From Chromera velia (taxonomy: Eukaryota > Sar > Chromeraceae): a stretch of 17,379 bases of DNA. A program made the translations under genes and the position numbers. Positions 1 through 7,930 of this stretch are shown piece after piece (position 1 is the first letter of the stretch; each line of letters begins with the position of its first letter). The DNA lies in contig JAHBMJ010002623.1 of NCBI GenBank assembly GCA_018398765.1, forward strand, positions 1 through 17,379, read 5' to 3'. Under the pieces are notes generated by a model that saw only the letters and a list, made by a program, of their open reading frames with translations, was not told the origin of the DNA and did no database searches.

Positions 1-198
1 TTCTGGAACGCTCTTGCAGTTGTACCCAGCAGAACCAGCTGTCTTTATCAAATGTCTTACACAACGGTCAATGCGAACCGATTTCCACTCAAACTGACAG
101 AATGCACATTTTCCGGGCTTTTGCGATCCAACTTCTGCACCGCCCTGTAAAGGAAGAATGACAGCTGGAATCTGTGTGAACAGTTTGCCTTTCGACAT
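1..198 (-). CDS. N-terminal fragment of a BED-type zinc-finger protein, probably hAT/DUF659 transposase-derived
   Basis: Reading the minus strand from an ATG at 198-196 gives 66 open codons that run off the left edge, so only the N-terminus is present. Residues 31-34 are CAFC, followed by an aromatic/basic stretch (W38, R42, R45), then HL at 49-50 and a Cys at 61 followed by S-V-P. This C-x2-C-x14-H-x11-C spacing with a trailing V-P is what is seen at the N-terminus of BED zinc fingers in hAT-like transposases and DUF659 proteins, where the finger binds DNA. That is known family behaviour; the assignment here rests on one motif. The usual DUF659 and hAT dimerisation domains would lie outside the window. 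The first 30 residues are not recognisable. It could be an intact transposon gene, a domesticated one, or a relic; nothing in these 66 codons is broken. Confidence 0.55.
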   Translation of the reverse strand, partial: MSKGKLFTQIPAVILPLQGGAEVGSQKPGKCAFCQFEWKSVRIDRCVRHLIKTAGSAGYNCKSVPE

Positions 199-570
199 CT
201 TAAAACTTCTAAGTTTGGCTTCTTTGGGGAACAACTGCTCAATCAAGAGCAAAACCAACGTTTCAACAACACAGGGTCGCGACGTTTCCACATAAGAAAG
301 TGACTGACCTTTGCATCACTGAACGATCACATTCAATTGCGACAGGAGACTGCATACAGGCGCGCACGGGTATCGCAAGCATGCCTGATGCGCCGGGCGT
401 GGTCACGGCGGCCCCCATTACGCCAAGGCCGCGCGGCGGCCGCACGGACGTCGATCGAGCCGCGGCGCGGGCCCGCGGCGCCGCCGCGACTCGGCCGGCC
501 AGGTTACCAGCCAACCTGGTAACCACCCCCCTATTTCTGGCTGACTACCAAATTACCAGGATGCACCTAG
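199..570. other. GC-rich non-coding stretch with a perfect hairpin
   Basis: This is the putative 5' flank of the BED-finger fragment. Positions about 405-500 are extremely GC-rich and full of short palindromes such as GCGGCCGC. A perfect 9-bp inverted repeat (GGTTACCAG at 502-510, CTGGTAACC at 516-524, 5-nt loop) follows. Open frames here overlap each other on both strands and look like GC-composition artefacts. No gene is seen. Confidence 0.5.
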
Positions 571-705
571 GAGGAAGGGAAGGAAGGGAAGGAAGGAAGG
601 GAAAGAAGGAAGGGAGGAAGGAAAGAAAGAAGGAAGGAAATAAAGAAGGGAGGAAGGGAACGAATGAATGAATGAGTGAAGGAAGGAAGAAAAGGAAGGA
701 AAAGG
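571..705. repeat. Purine (GGAA)n-rich microsatellite
   Basis: This is an almost pure A/G tract of imperfect GGAA/GGGAA units, with a GAATGAATGA interruption near 661-677. It directly abuts the left 146-bp minisatellite. Its reverse complement occurs as the TTCC tract at 6427-6640, beside the oppositely oriented copy of the same minisatellite. Confidence 0.9.
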
Positions 706-1420
706 CAGCAAAGTCTGTCTTGCCAAGGAAAAATGTTTACCTCGCTGTTGTGTGGGTGGGAAGAAAGGAAAAGAAAGAGAGAGGGCAAGCTGCGGGAGGA
801 TACACTCACTGCTTGTACTGTGGAACTGCTGAGGAGAGTCCTTTCCTAGAGTCCTTTCTGTTAGCACAAGGGTCTGTCTCACCAAGGAAAAATGTTTGCC
901 TCGCTGTTGTGTGGGTGGGGAGAGAGAAAAAGAAAGAGAGACGGCAAGCTGCGGGAGGATACACTCACTGCTCGTGCTGTGGAACTGCTGAGGAGAGTCC
1001 TTTCTGTCAGCACAAGGGTCTGTCTTGCCAAGGAAAAATGTTTGCCTCGCTGTTGTGTGGATGGGGAGAGAGGAAAAGAAAGAGAGACGTCAAGCTGCGG
1101 GAGGATACACTCACTGCTCGTGCTGTGGAACTGCTGAGGAGAGTCCTTTCTGTCAGCACAAGGGTCTGTTTTGCCAAGGAAAAATGCTTACCTCGCTGTT
1201 GTATAGGTGGGGAGAGAGGAAAAGAAAGAGAAACGGCAAGCTGCGGGAGGATACACTCACTGCTCGTGCTGTGAAACTGCTGAGGAGAGTCCTTTCTTAG
1301 AGTCCTTTCTGTCAGCACAAGGGTCTGTCTTGCCAAGGAAAATGTTTACCTTGCTGTTGTGCAGATGGAGGATCCAGAGAGAAGAAAGGAGAGAGACGGG
1401 CACTCCACAAACACGACACA
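706..1420 (+). repeat. Left minisatellite array, about 4.5 units of 146/159 bp
   Basis: The phrase GTCTGTCTTGCCAAGGAAAA or a close variant starts at 713, 872, 1018, 1164 and 1323, giving periods of 159, 146, 146 and 159. The longer units carry a 13-bp internal duplication of the GAGTCCTTTC segment. Units also contain a GGGAGGATACACTCACTGCT block and a GAGAGAGGAAAAGAAAGAGA block. Several long open frames cross it because the unit is poor in stops, but they are repetitive shadows. The last unit decays and its recognisable homology ends near 1420. Confidence 0.93.
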
Positions 1421-2560
1421 CTGTGCAAACAACATGTGTAGTGTCAGTGCTTCGAGCGAGCTTCATTTCTACGTCAAAGTCAGGTTAAGAACCTGACAGG
1501 AGAAGCTTGCTTTATTCTGGGAAAAGCAATAAGAAGGATACACTCTCAAAAATCCGTGGGGACGATGGAGGGAAAAATCACGGCTACACTGAGGCCAGTG
1601 TACCGCATGGGAAAGAGGTGGAGCTCTGTGAAGCTCTGCAATATGCAACGGAAACACTCGAATCTCCAAGCAGTTCAGAGCTAACTTAAAGAGTGCAGAG
1701 TTACTGAGGCAGTCCGTGCTCGTCGGTTCCGTGAAAAGCATGATGCATGCGAATTTAAATTCGGGAGAAAAGACCTGGAAAGCAGTTGCAAGCGAATTTC
1801 GGGAAATTCAGCCGCGCGGCGCCGGTGGCCAGGATCGCGCGGGCCGGGGGCCCGCGGCCCCTGAGCTGTATGGCGCAGATTGCCTGACCTTCATGCATAC
1901 AGCTTGTATTTGGTCTGTTTAGGTCAAACGTCAGCTTCGCTATGAAAACAGACCGCTGGGTCGAAACAAAGTGGCTTGGCAAAGACCTCCCTATAAGCCT
2001 ATCTACTTGTTGCAAAGGGCGCAAATGGCCCCTGCTGGCTTTGAAGTTCACAACGCCGCAAGCCGGATCAAAATTGAATTGTCCTTCGGCTACCTTGAGA
2101 TTTTAGATCGATGACCAGTCGGAAAGGCCATCTACGCGAGCGGCCTTGTGTTCCATATCGCGTCTGTCTGCTTTTAGAAGCTTTCGTTCGCTTTCCTTTC
2201 TGTTTTTGGAGTTAGATTCTTCTCTTGGGAAAATCAGGAACGACATTCGTGCATGCAACGTGCTATGCAACGTGAGGCGACCTTGCCACGTTCCATCCGC
2301 TCCCATCCGCTTTGGAAAGCAGGCAAAAATAAAGTGGCGTTCTTGATATTGGTCTTAGTAAGCTTCTGACTCATTTCTACTCTCCGCGGCCTTTCCCCCA
2401 AATGTACTCCTCTTTGGCTGGTTGGTTGCATAGTTACTTTGTTCTGCATGGAAGCTTTATCTTATATATATTAAGGTTTTGATGGGTGAATGCACGAATG
2501 TTGATTCACGCGAAAATAACACGTATTCAGATAGGTTCTTTGTCCGCCAAAGCATATGAT
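1421..2560. other. Unassigned sequence inside the large inverted repeat
   Basis: No gene is recognised on either strand. A GC-rich patch lies at about 1812-1862 and a perfect 14-bp palindrome CGAATTTAAATTCG at about 1750-1763. Open frames are short, overlap on opposite strands and show no recognisable domain. Confidence 0.4.
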
Positions 2561-2633
2561 ATGCTGCTCAGCAACTCCAAATGATCAGACCCATAGTCTC
2601 AGTGTTGTTCATGGCAGTGCCACATGCATGTTT

Positions 2634-2730
2634 CTCTCTCTCTCTCTCTCTTTCTCTCTGTGTGTGTGTGTGTGTGTATGTATGTGTGTGTGTGTGTATG
2701 TGTGTGTGTGTGTGTGTGTATGTGTGTGTA

Positions 2731-2791
<61 letters not shown>

Positions 2792-2803
2792 ATGTGTGTG
2801 TGC
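2634..2803. repeat. Compound (CT)n-(TG)n microsatellite
   Basis: About 28 bases of CT dinucleotides are followed by about 145 bases of TG dinucleotides interrupted at intervals by TATG. Alternating TG is Z-DNA-prone. Every long open frame across it is a Cys-Val or His-Thr dinucleotide-repeat artefact. Confidence 0.97.
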
Positions 2804-3405
2804 AAATGGGTGTGTTCCTCACTCTACGTTGCTTCATCGTCGCTTCCAATTAATTGGGTCACTCTATCCCGTCCAGGGAGGACCTGTTTGAAGGGTTGCA
2901 AGAGAGTTGCTCTTCTTTGATCGATGTTGATTCAAACTGGGGTTTTGACTCCCAAATTTGTTTTGCTGATATTTTGGTTGCTTTATTCTTTTCATTTGAA
3001 AGCTGAGGCGTCCAAGAGTGTCTCTGAATCTTTTGCTTCTTTTGTTGAAGAGCCTCTTTGCTTTGTTTGAACAATGAAAGAACTCGGAGACAATGAATGC
3101 TCGGTGTATGATGCACCTCTAAATGCAAAGTATGTTTTATTTGAAAAGAAAATTGACGTTTTCTTTGCAAAACACACTTTCAATCGTGTGCTCTTAATGC
3201 CAAACGTTCTCTGCAACTAGCACGCGAGGATACGCGAGGAGAGATGCCCTCACTATGCAGTGACACTTGCTGTGAGACGCCGCGGCGCTTGACTGTTGAT
3301 ATTGGATCGATTCGTATGCGCCCTAAGTTGACTGTCCTTTAGGGACGCTCTTTATAGCACCAGCGTGCATTGATATACATCGTCATAAAAGTTTTCCATG
3401 GGTGT
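2804..3405. other. Unassigned sequence with a possible decayed coding remnant
   Basis: No intact gene is seen. On the plus strand 3004-3069 (22 codons ending in a stop) and then 3074-3220 (ATG to TAG, 48 codons, same frame) look faintly protein-like, containing the blocks SKSVSESFASFVEEP and NAKYVLFEKKIDVFFAKHTF. An upstream stretch in another frame contains FDSQICFADILVALFF. I do not recognise any of them. The pattern could be a frameshifted, stop-containing remnant of a mobile-element gene or simply chance. Confidence 0.2.
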
Positions 3406-3550
3406 TTTTACATAATCATTATGGTTATTATGATAATCAATCATAATTATTATCATCATTATGATAATCAGTCATAATGATTATAGAACCTTGCGATTAT
3501 GTCTGTAATCATTACGTTATTATCATAATGGAGCCATAATGATTATTGAG
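3406..3550. repeat. AT-rich cluster of ATAATCATTATGA palindromic units
   Basis: At least six overlapping variants of the near-palindrome ATAATCATTAT, some followed by GG or GA, lie in both orientations. The same word recurs at 15124-15175 and 16241-16253, so it is a dispersed family in this locus. It can form several alternative hairpins. Confidence 0.75.
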
Positions 3551-3569
3551 TTAATTCATAGATGACACA

Positions 3570-4215
3570 GAGAGATGAAAATGAACACTCACCAGAAAAA
3601 AGGCGAAAGCAACCCCAGCTCCTCAGTAGAGGTAAGAAGGCGTCCCAGATCCTGCATGCAGTTACAGAGCAAGAAAAGAATGAAGTTCCAGGCGAAAGTC
3701 TGAGGTGCATCATGTTTCGACGTGTTGGAACAGCTTGCAAGCTTTGAGGAAGACAAACAGATGAACCCGCTGAAGAGCACGCGAAGGCCAATCTAGCTCT
3801 CTCAAACAGCCTAGTGGGAGTCCCAAATCCTGCCTGCAGATACATACTAAGAAGATAAGGAAGCATGAAAGTCTGGGTAAAGGTGGGCCAAATTTAATGC
3901 CTGATATGATGCAACGAGGGTTACGGATAGCTCACGTCTGAGAGGAGACGGAACCTCAAACTCACCAGAAGGAAGACGAAGAGAGCCCCAGTTCCCCCAG
4001 TGAGGCAAGCAAGAGCTCGAAAGCTTGCATTGGGGCATAAAGCAGAATAAGACATCGACCAAAGATTAGGAGTAAGACGACCCTCTCCAATTTTACCCAC
4101 AAAACCTACTTGACAGAACGAGACGGGGAAATAAACCCATACCCAATAGAAAAGAGACGGCTGAGGTTCCACCCAAAGTCTGCTTCCAAGGCAAAGCGTG
4201 GAGCAGCCTTGACTT
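3570..4215. repeat. Diverged tandem repeat of roughly 190 bp, about 3.5 copies
   Basis: Similar blocks recur. CTCACCAGAA followed by a GAAG/CGAA purine run and CCCCAG occurs at 3588 and at 3961, 373 bp apart. A GTCCCARATCCTGC-TGCAG block occurs at 3638 and 3822. GAAAGTCTG occurs at 3693 and 3866. A fourth faint copy begins near 4146. The alignment was done by eye and copies are strongly diverged, so the exact period and number are uncertain. Open frames on the minus strand in this stretch show no domain I know. Confidence 0.35.
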
Positions 4216-4734
4216 TGACAAAAGCAATCTGATCTGAAAATATGAGGAAACATGAGCGGTGAACAGTAAACAGTTCATGGGCAGTGTGAAGAGAAATATG
4301 TAGTATGACTAGCTTACCTTTGTCAAATCAGAGCTCATGCTGCATACCCTTCAATTCTACCGTACGCGTGTATCAAAATCGGATTCCGATCCGATTTTAA
4401 ATTCTTTTGAAAGCTTTGCGAGGCCTAGGTAGCACGCACGGCCACCGCATGCTATACAGTTTTTTGGGGGGGCGCGTGCAGACGCGACCACGCGGTCACG
4501 CGCCGCTCAGGCACAATAAATTTTTTTCTAGCACTCGCTAACTATGATTCATAAACATAAAAATGCATTCGCAAAAAGCTGAAAACTCTTTGTTTTCCTT
4601 TTTTAACAACTGTTTACTGCCCCAAAATGCTTGCGGGATACGGTTATTTTGGAGACCGTTTTAGTGTTAGAGACCGTTTTAAAAAAGTTTTCCTTAGTTC
4701 AAGGTCGCTTACAGCATTGGCGCTACGCATCCTA
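4216..4734. other. Unassigned AT-rich sequence with a short GC-rich block
   Basis: No gene is seen. A run of seven G after six T at about 4461-4473 is followed by a CG-rich block to about 4515 with short palindromes (GACCACGCGGTC). The segment then becomes AT-rich and leads into the inner edge of the right minisatellite array. Confidence 0.4.
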
Positions 4735-6426
4735 GTGTATCGTGTTTGTAGAGTGTTCATCTCTTTCATTTCGTCTCTTAGCATCCACTATCCGTACGAC
4801 AGTGGAAAAACATTTTTCTTTGCCAAGACAGACCCTTGTGCTGATAGAAAGGAGACTTCTCAGCAGTTTTGCAGCATAATTAAGCAGTAAGTGTATCCTC
4901 CCACAGCTTGACGTCTCTCTTTCTTTTCCTCTCTCCCCATTCATACAACAGCGAGGCAAACATTTTCCTTCACGAGACAGACCTTTGTACTGAAAAAAAG
5001 GAGACTTCTCAGTAGTTCTGCAGCATAAGCATTGAGTGTATCCTCCCCCAGCTCAACGTCTCTCTTTTTTTTCCTCTTTCCCCATCCATACAATAGCGAG
5101 GCAAACATTTTCCTTCGCAAGACAGACCCTTATGCTGACAGAAAGGAGACTTCTCAGCAGTTCCGCAGCATAAGCAGTGAGTGTATCCTCCCCCAGCTTG
5201 ACGTCTCTCTTTCTCTTCCTTTTTCCCCATCCACACAACAGCGAGGCAAATATTTTCCTTCATAAAACAGACCCTTGTGCTGACAGAAACGAGACTTCTC
5301 ATCAGTTCCACAGCATGAACAGTGAATGTATCCTCCCCCAGCTTGACGTCTCTTTTTTTCTTCCTCTCTCCTCATCCACATAACAGCGAGGCAAACATTT
5401 TCTTTTGCGAGACAGACCCTTGTGCAGACAGAAAGGAGACTTCTCGGCAGTTCCGCAGCACAAGCAGTGAGTGTATCCTCCCCCAGCTCGACGTCTCTCT
5501 TTCTCTTCCTTTTTCCTCATCCACACAACAGCGAGGCAAACATTTTCCTTCACAAGACAGACCCTTGTACTGACAGAAACGAGACTTCTCATCGGTTCCA
5601 CAGCACGAACAGTGAGTGTATCCTCCCCCAGCTTGATGTCTCTCTTTCTCTTCCTCTCTCTTCATCCACACAACAGCGAGACAAACATTTTCCTTCGCGA
5701 GACAGACCCTTATGTAGACAGAAAGGAGACTTCTCGGCAGTTCCGCAGCACAAGCAGTGAGTGTATTGTCCCCCAGCTCGACGTCTCTCTTTTTTTTCCT
5801 CTCTTCCCATCCACACAACAGCGAGGCAAACATTTTTCTTCGTGAGACAGACCTTTGTACTGATAGAAAGGAGACTCATCATCGGTTCCACAGCGTGAGT
5901 GTATCCTCTCCTAGCTCGACATCTCTCTTTCTTTTCCTCTCTAAGACTTCTTAGCCATACAACAGCAAGGCAAACATTTTCTTTCGCGAGACAGACCCTT
6001 GTGCTGACAGAAAGGAGACTTCTCATCGGTACCACAGTACAAACAGCAAGTGTATCCTCCTCCAGCTTGACGTCTCTCCTTCTTTTCCTCTCTCCTCATC
6101 CATACAACAGCGAGGCAAACACTTTTTTTTCGTAAGACAGACCCTTGTGCTAACAGAAACGAGACTTCTCATCGATTCCATAGCATGAACAGTGAGTGTA
6201 TCCTCCCCCAGCTCAACATTTCTCTTTCTTTTCCTCTCTCCTCATCCACACAACAGCAAGGCAAACATTTTCTTTCACGAGACAGACCCTTATGCTGACA
6301 GAAAGGAGACTTCTCATCGGTTTCACAACATGAACAGTGAGTGTATCCTCCCCCAGCTCGATGTCTATCTTTCTTTTCCTCTCTCCCCATCCATACAACA
6401 GCGAGGCAAACATTTTCTTTCGCGAG
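4735..6426 (-). repeat. Right minisatellite array, about 11 units of 145 bp, inverted relative to the left array
   Basis: The AGACAGACC word, or a close variant, starts at 4826, 4975, 5120, 5265, 5410, 5555, 5700, 5845, 5989, 6135 and 6280, with a truncated AGACC at 6425. The period is 144-149, mostly exactly 145. Each unit is the reverse complement of the 146-bp unit at 713-1370: GTGTATCCTCCC, then TCTCTCTTTCTTTTCCTCTC, then CACAACAGCGAGGCAAACAT. The degraded inner edge (4735-4758, GTGTATCGTGTTTGTAGAGT) matches the inner edge of the left array in reverse complement. Long open frames on both strands arise because 145-bp units are nearly stop-free; I do not call them genes. Confidence 0.95.
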
Positions 6427-6648
6427 ACCTTCCTCCCTTCCTTCCTTCCTTTCTTTCTTCCTTCCTTCCTTCTTTCCCTTTCTTGTTTCCTTTCCTCCTT
6501 GTTTCGCTTTCGTCCTTCCTTCCTTCCTTCCTTCCTTCCTTCCTTACTTCCTTACTTCTTTCCTTCTTTCCTTCCTTCTTTCCTTCCTTCCTTCCTGCCT
6601 TCCTGCCTTCCTTCCTTCCTTTCTTCTTTCCTTCCATTCTAAGAGACT
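6427..6648. repeat. Pyrimidine (TTCC)n-rich microsatellite
   Basis: This tract of TTCC/TTTC units has few interruptions. It starts exactly where the last 145-bp unit is cut, at CGCGAGACC. It is the reverse-complement counterpart of the GGAA tract at 571-705. Confidence 0.93.
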
Positions 6649-6680
6649 TCCTTCCTTTTATCCGTGTGTTTGTCGGAAAG

Positions 6681-7150
6681 TACTCTAATGATTTGGGAGT
6701 TGAATTGGGCGTCGAATTGGCAGTACTACCAATTTTTTATCGACAGTAACTCCCAATTTTGAAAAATTGGTACTTAGTCTAGTGAAAGAAGTATATGGAG
6801 TTTGATTCACTGTTTGAAGCTAAAATTTTGTGTACGGGCTAGACAGGGGCTCACTAGTCTCTAGCCGCAGTCATTAGACTCTAATTAATTACTAGGGTAG
6901 GTAACTCCCAATTTTTAGGTAACTCTAAGTGTTCATAGAATTTGTTCCTAGTAATGAATTAGAGTGTAATGACTGCGGTTAGAGACTAGTGAGCCCCTGT
7001 CTAGCCTGTACACAAAATTTTAGCTTCAAACTCCATGTACTTCTTTCACTAGACTAGGTACAAATTTTTTAAAATTGGGAGTTACTGGCGGTAAAAAATT
7101 GGTAGTACTACTAATTCGACGCCCAATTCAACTCCCAATTCATTAGGGTA
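6681..7150. mobile_element. Fold-back MITE-like element with 204-216-bp terminal inverted repeats
   Basis: The left arm 6681-6896 and right arm 6947-7150 are reverse complements with scattered mismatches, around a loop of 50 bp. The left arm is exactly 12 bp longer because of an insertion inside GAGTTTG(ATTCACTGTTTG)AAGC. The termini read TACTCTAATG and, in reverse complement, TACCCTAATG, so a TA target duplication flanking a CYCTAATG terminus is possible. No transposase is encoded; the AT-rich arms carry only short mirrored frames. TA duplication is typical of Tc1/mariner-type elements, but that class assignment is inference. Confidence 0.85.
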
Positions 7151-7410
7151 TTCTCTGGTGGAGCCCTTTACACAGAGGAACGGTAAGGTCCGAACTGCCG
7201 AGAAAGAGTTTGTGGTTGGAGCCATTGACGGGGGCCAAGACGACTTCGGAATGGTCAGAGGGGGGCCTGATATCACCGAGGAAACGACACGAAGATACAA
7301 GTTTTTAACCACGGCTGTTTCTGTCTCCGGAGCCCCACCAAATCTCTGGGTGTGGGTGGTTCCTATAGGTTACGCTGCAACGATCAGACTGATAACTAAA
7401 TCAGGTTTTG
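7151..7410 (+). other. Possible orphan coding exon or relic
   Basis: A plus-strand frame from about 7155 reads through about 80 codons without a stop before entering a pyrimidine microsatellite. Its central part, with EKEFVVGAIDGGQDDFGMV and GGPDITEETTRRYKF, looks more protein-like than its surroundings. No start codon in good context, no clear splice sites and no recognised domain were found. The minus strand is also open over the same bases, so strand is uncertain. It might be a captured or broken exon next to the MITE, or chance. Confidence 0.2.
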
Positions 7411-7418
7411 TGCCATGC

Positions 7419-7591
7419 ATCCTTCTCTCTCCATCTCTTCCTTCCCTCCTTCATTTTTTATTTCCTTCCTTCCTTCCTTCTTTCCGTCGTTCCTTCCTTC
7501 CTTGAAGTTCCTTCTTTCCTTCCCTCCCTCTTCCTTTCTTTCTCCCCCCCTTCCTCTCTGGCAGCTTCCTTCCTTCCGTCCTTTCTAAATA
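7419..7591. repeat. Imperfect TTCC/CTTC pyrimidine microsatellite
   Basis: This is a T/C-rich run with CCTTCCTTCC words and occasional G or A interruptions. It ends just before the ATATCG repeat. It holds no gene. Confidence 0.8.
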
Positions 7592-7720
7592 TCGGTAAAT
7601 ATCGTATAATATCGCCATAATATCGCCTACATGATATGATAAGTATCGGTTAATATCGCTCTAGATATCGCTTAATATCGTACAGCCGATATTGTAGCTC
7701 ATCATCATCATCATCATACG
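7586..7720. repeat. Degenerate TAATATCG repeat followed by (CAT)6
   Basis: About nine copies of AATATCG, ATATCG or TATCGG variants occur at 8-15-bp spacing between 7586 and 7695, followed by a perfect ATC/CAT trinucleotide run at 7700-7717. The repeat lies between the pyrimidine tract and the 3' end of the MMTAG2-like gene. No function is evident. Confidence 0.7.
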
Positions 7721-7930
7721 CCATCGCTATCGGCCCATAATAGGCGTCTAGCGTTCGGCAAGTCACAACACGCAAGGCAGATTATTAAATGATGGACCCT
7801 TATTTCACGTGGCCCATTACTCCTTTCTTGCTTTTCACACGTTCTGATCAGCATCCCTTCCCTCTGCATGCTTCTCTGAATGCGCAGCCTAGCACCACGT
7901 ACAGAGGGTTTGCCAGAAATCCGCGTCAAG

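Noticed and set aside
1942-2103. 53-codon plus-strand frame starting MKTDRWVETKWLG
   Set aside because: Short, no homology recognised, no splice or regulatory support.
2556-2920. Cys-Val and His-Thr rich open frames
   Set aside because: Direct translations of the TG/CA microsatellite in several frames and both strands.
4732-6035. Many long minus- and plus-strand open frames (up to about 150 codons) with repeated Cys-rich or Ser-rich motifs
   Set aside because: They follow the 145-bp repeat period, occur on both strands at once and shift frame every unit; no start context or domain.
706-6426. Regularly spaced repeats resembling a CRISPR array
   Set aside because: Units are about 145 bp and fully repetitive with no unique spacers, the host is eukaryotic, and no cas genes are present.
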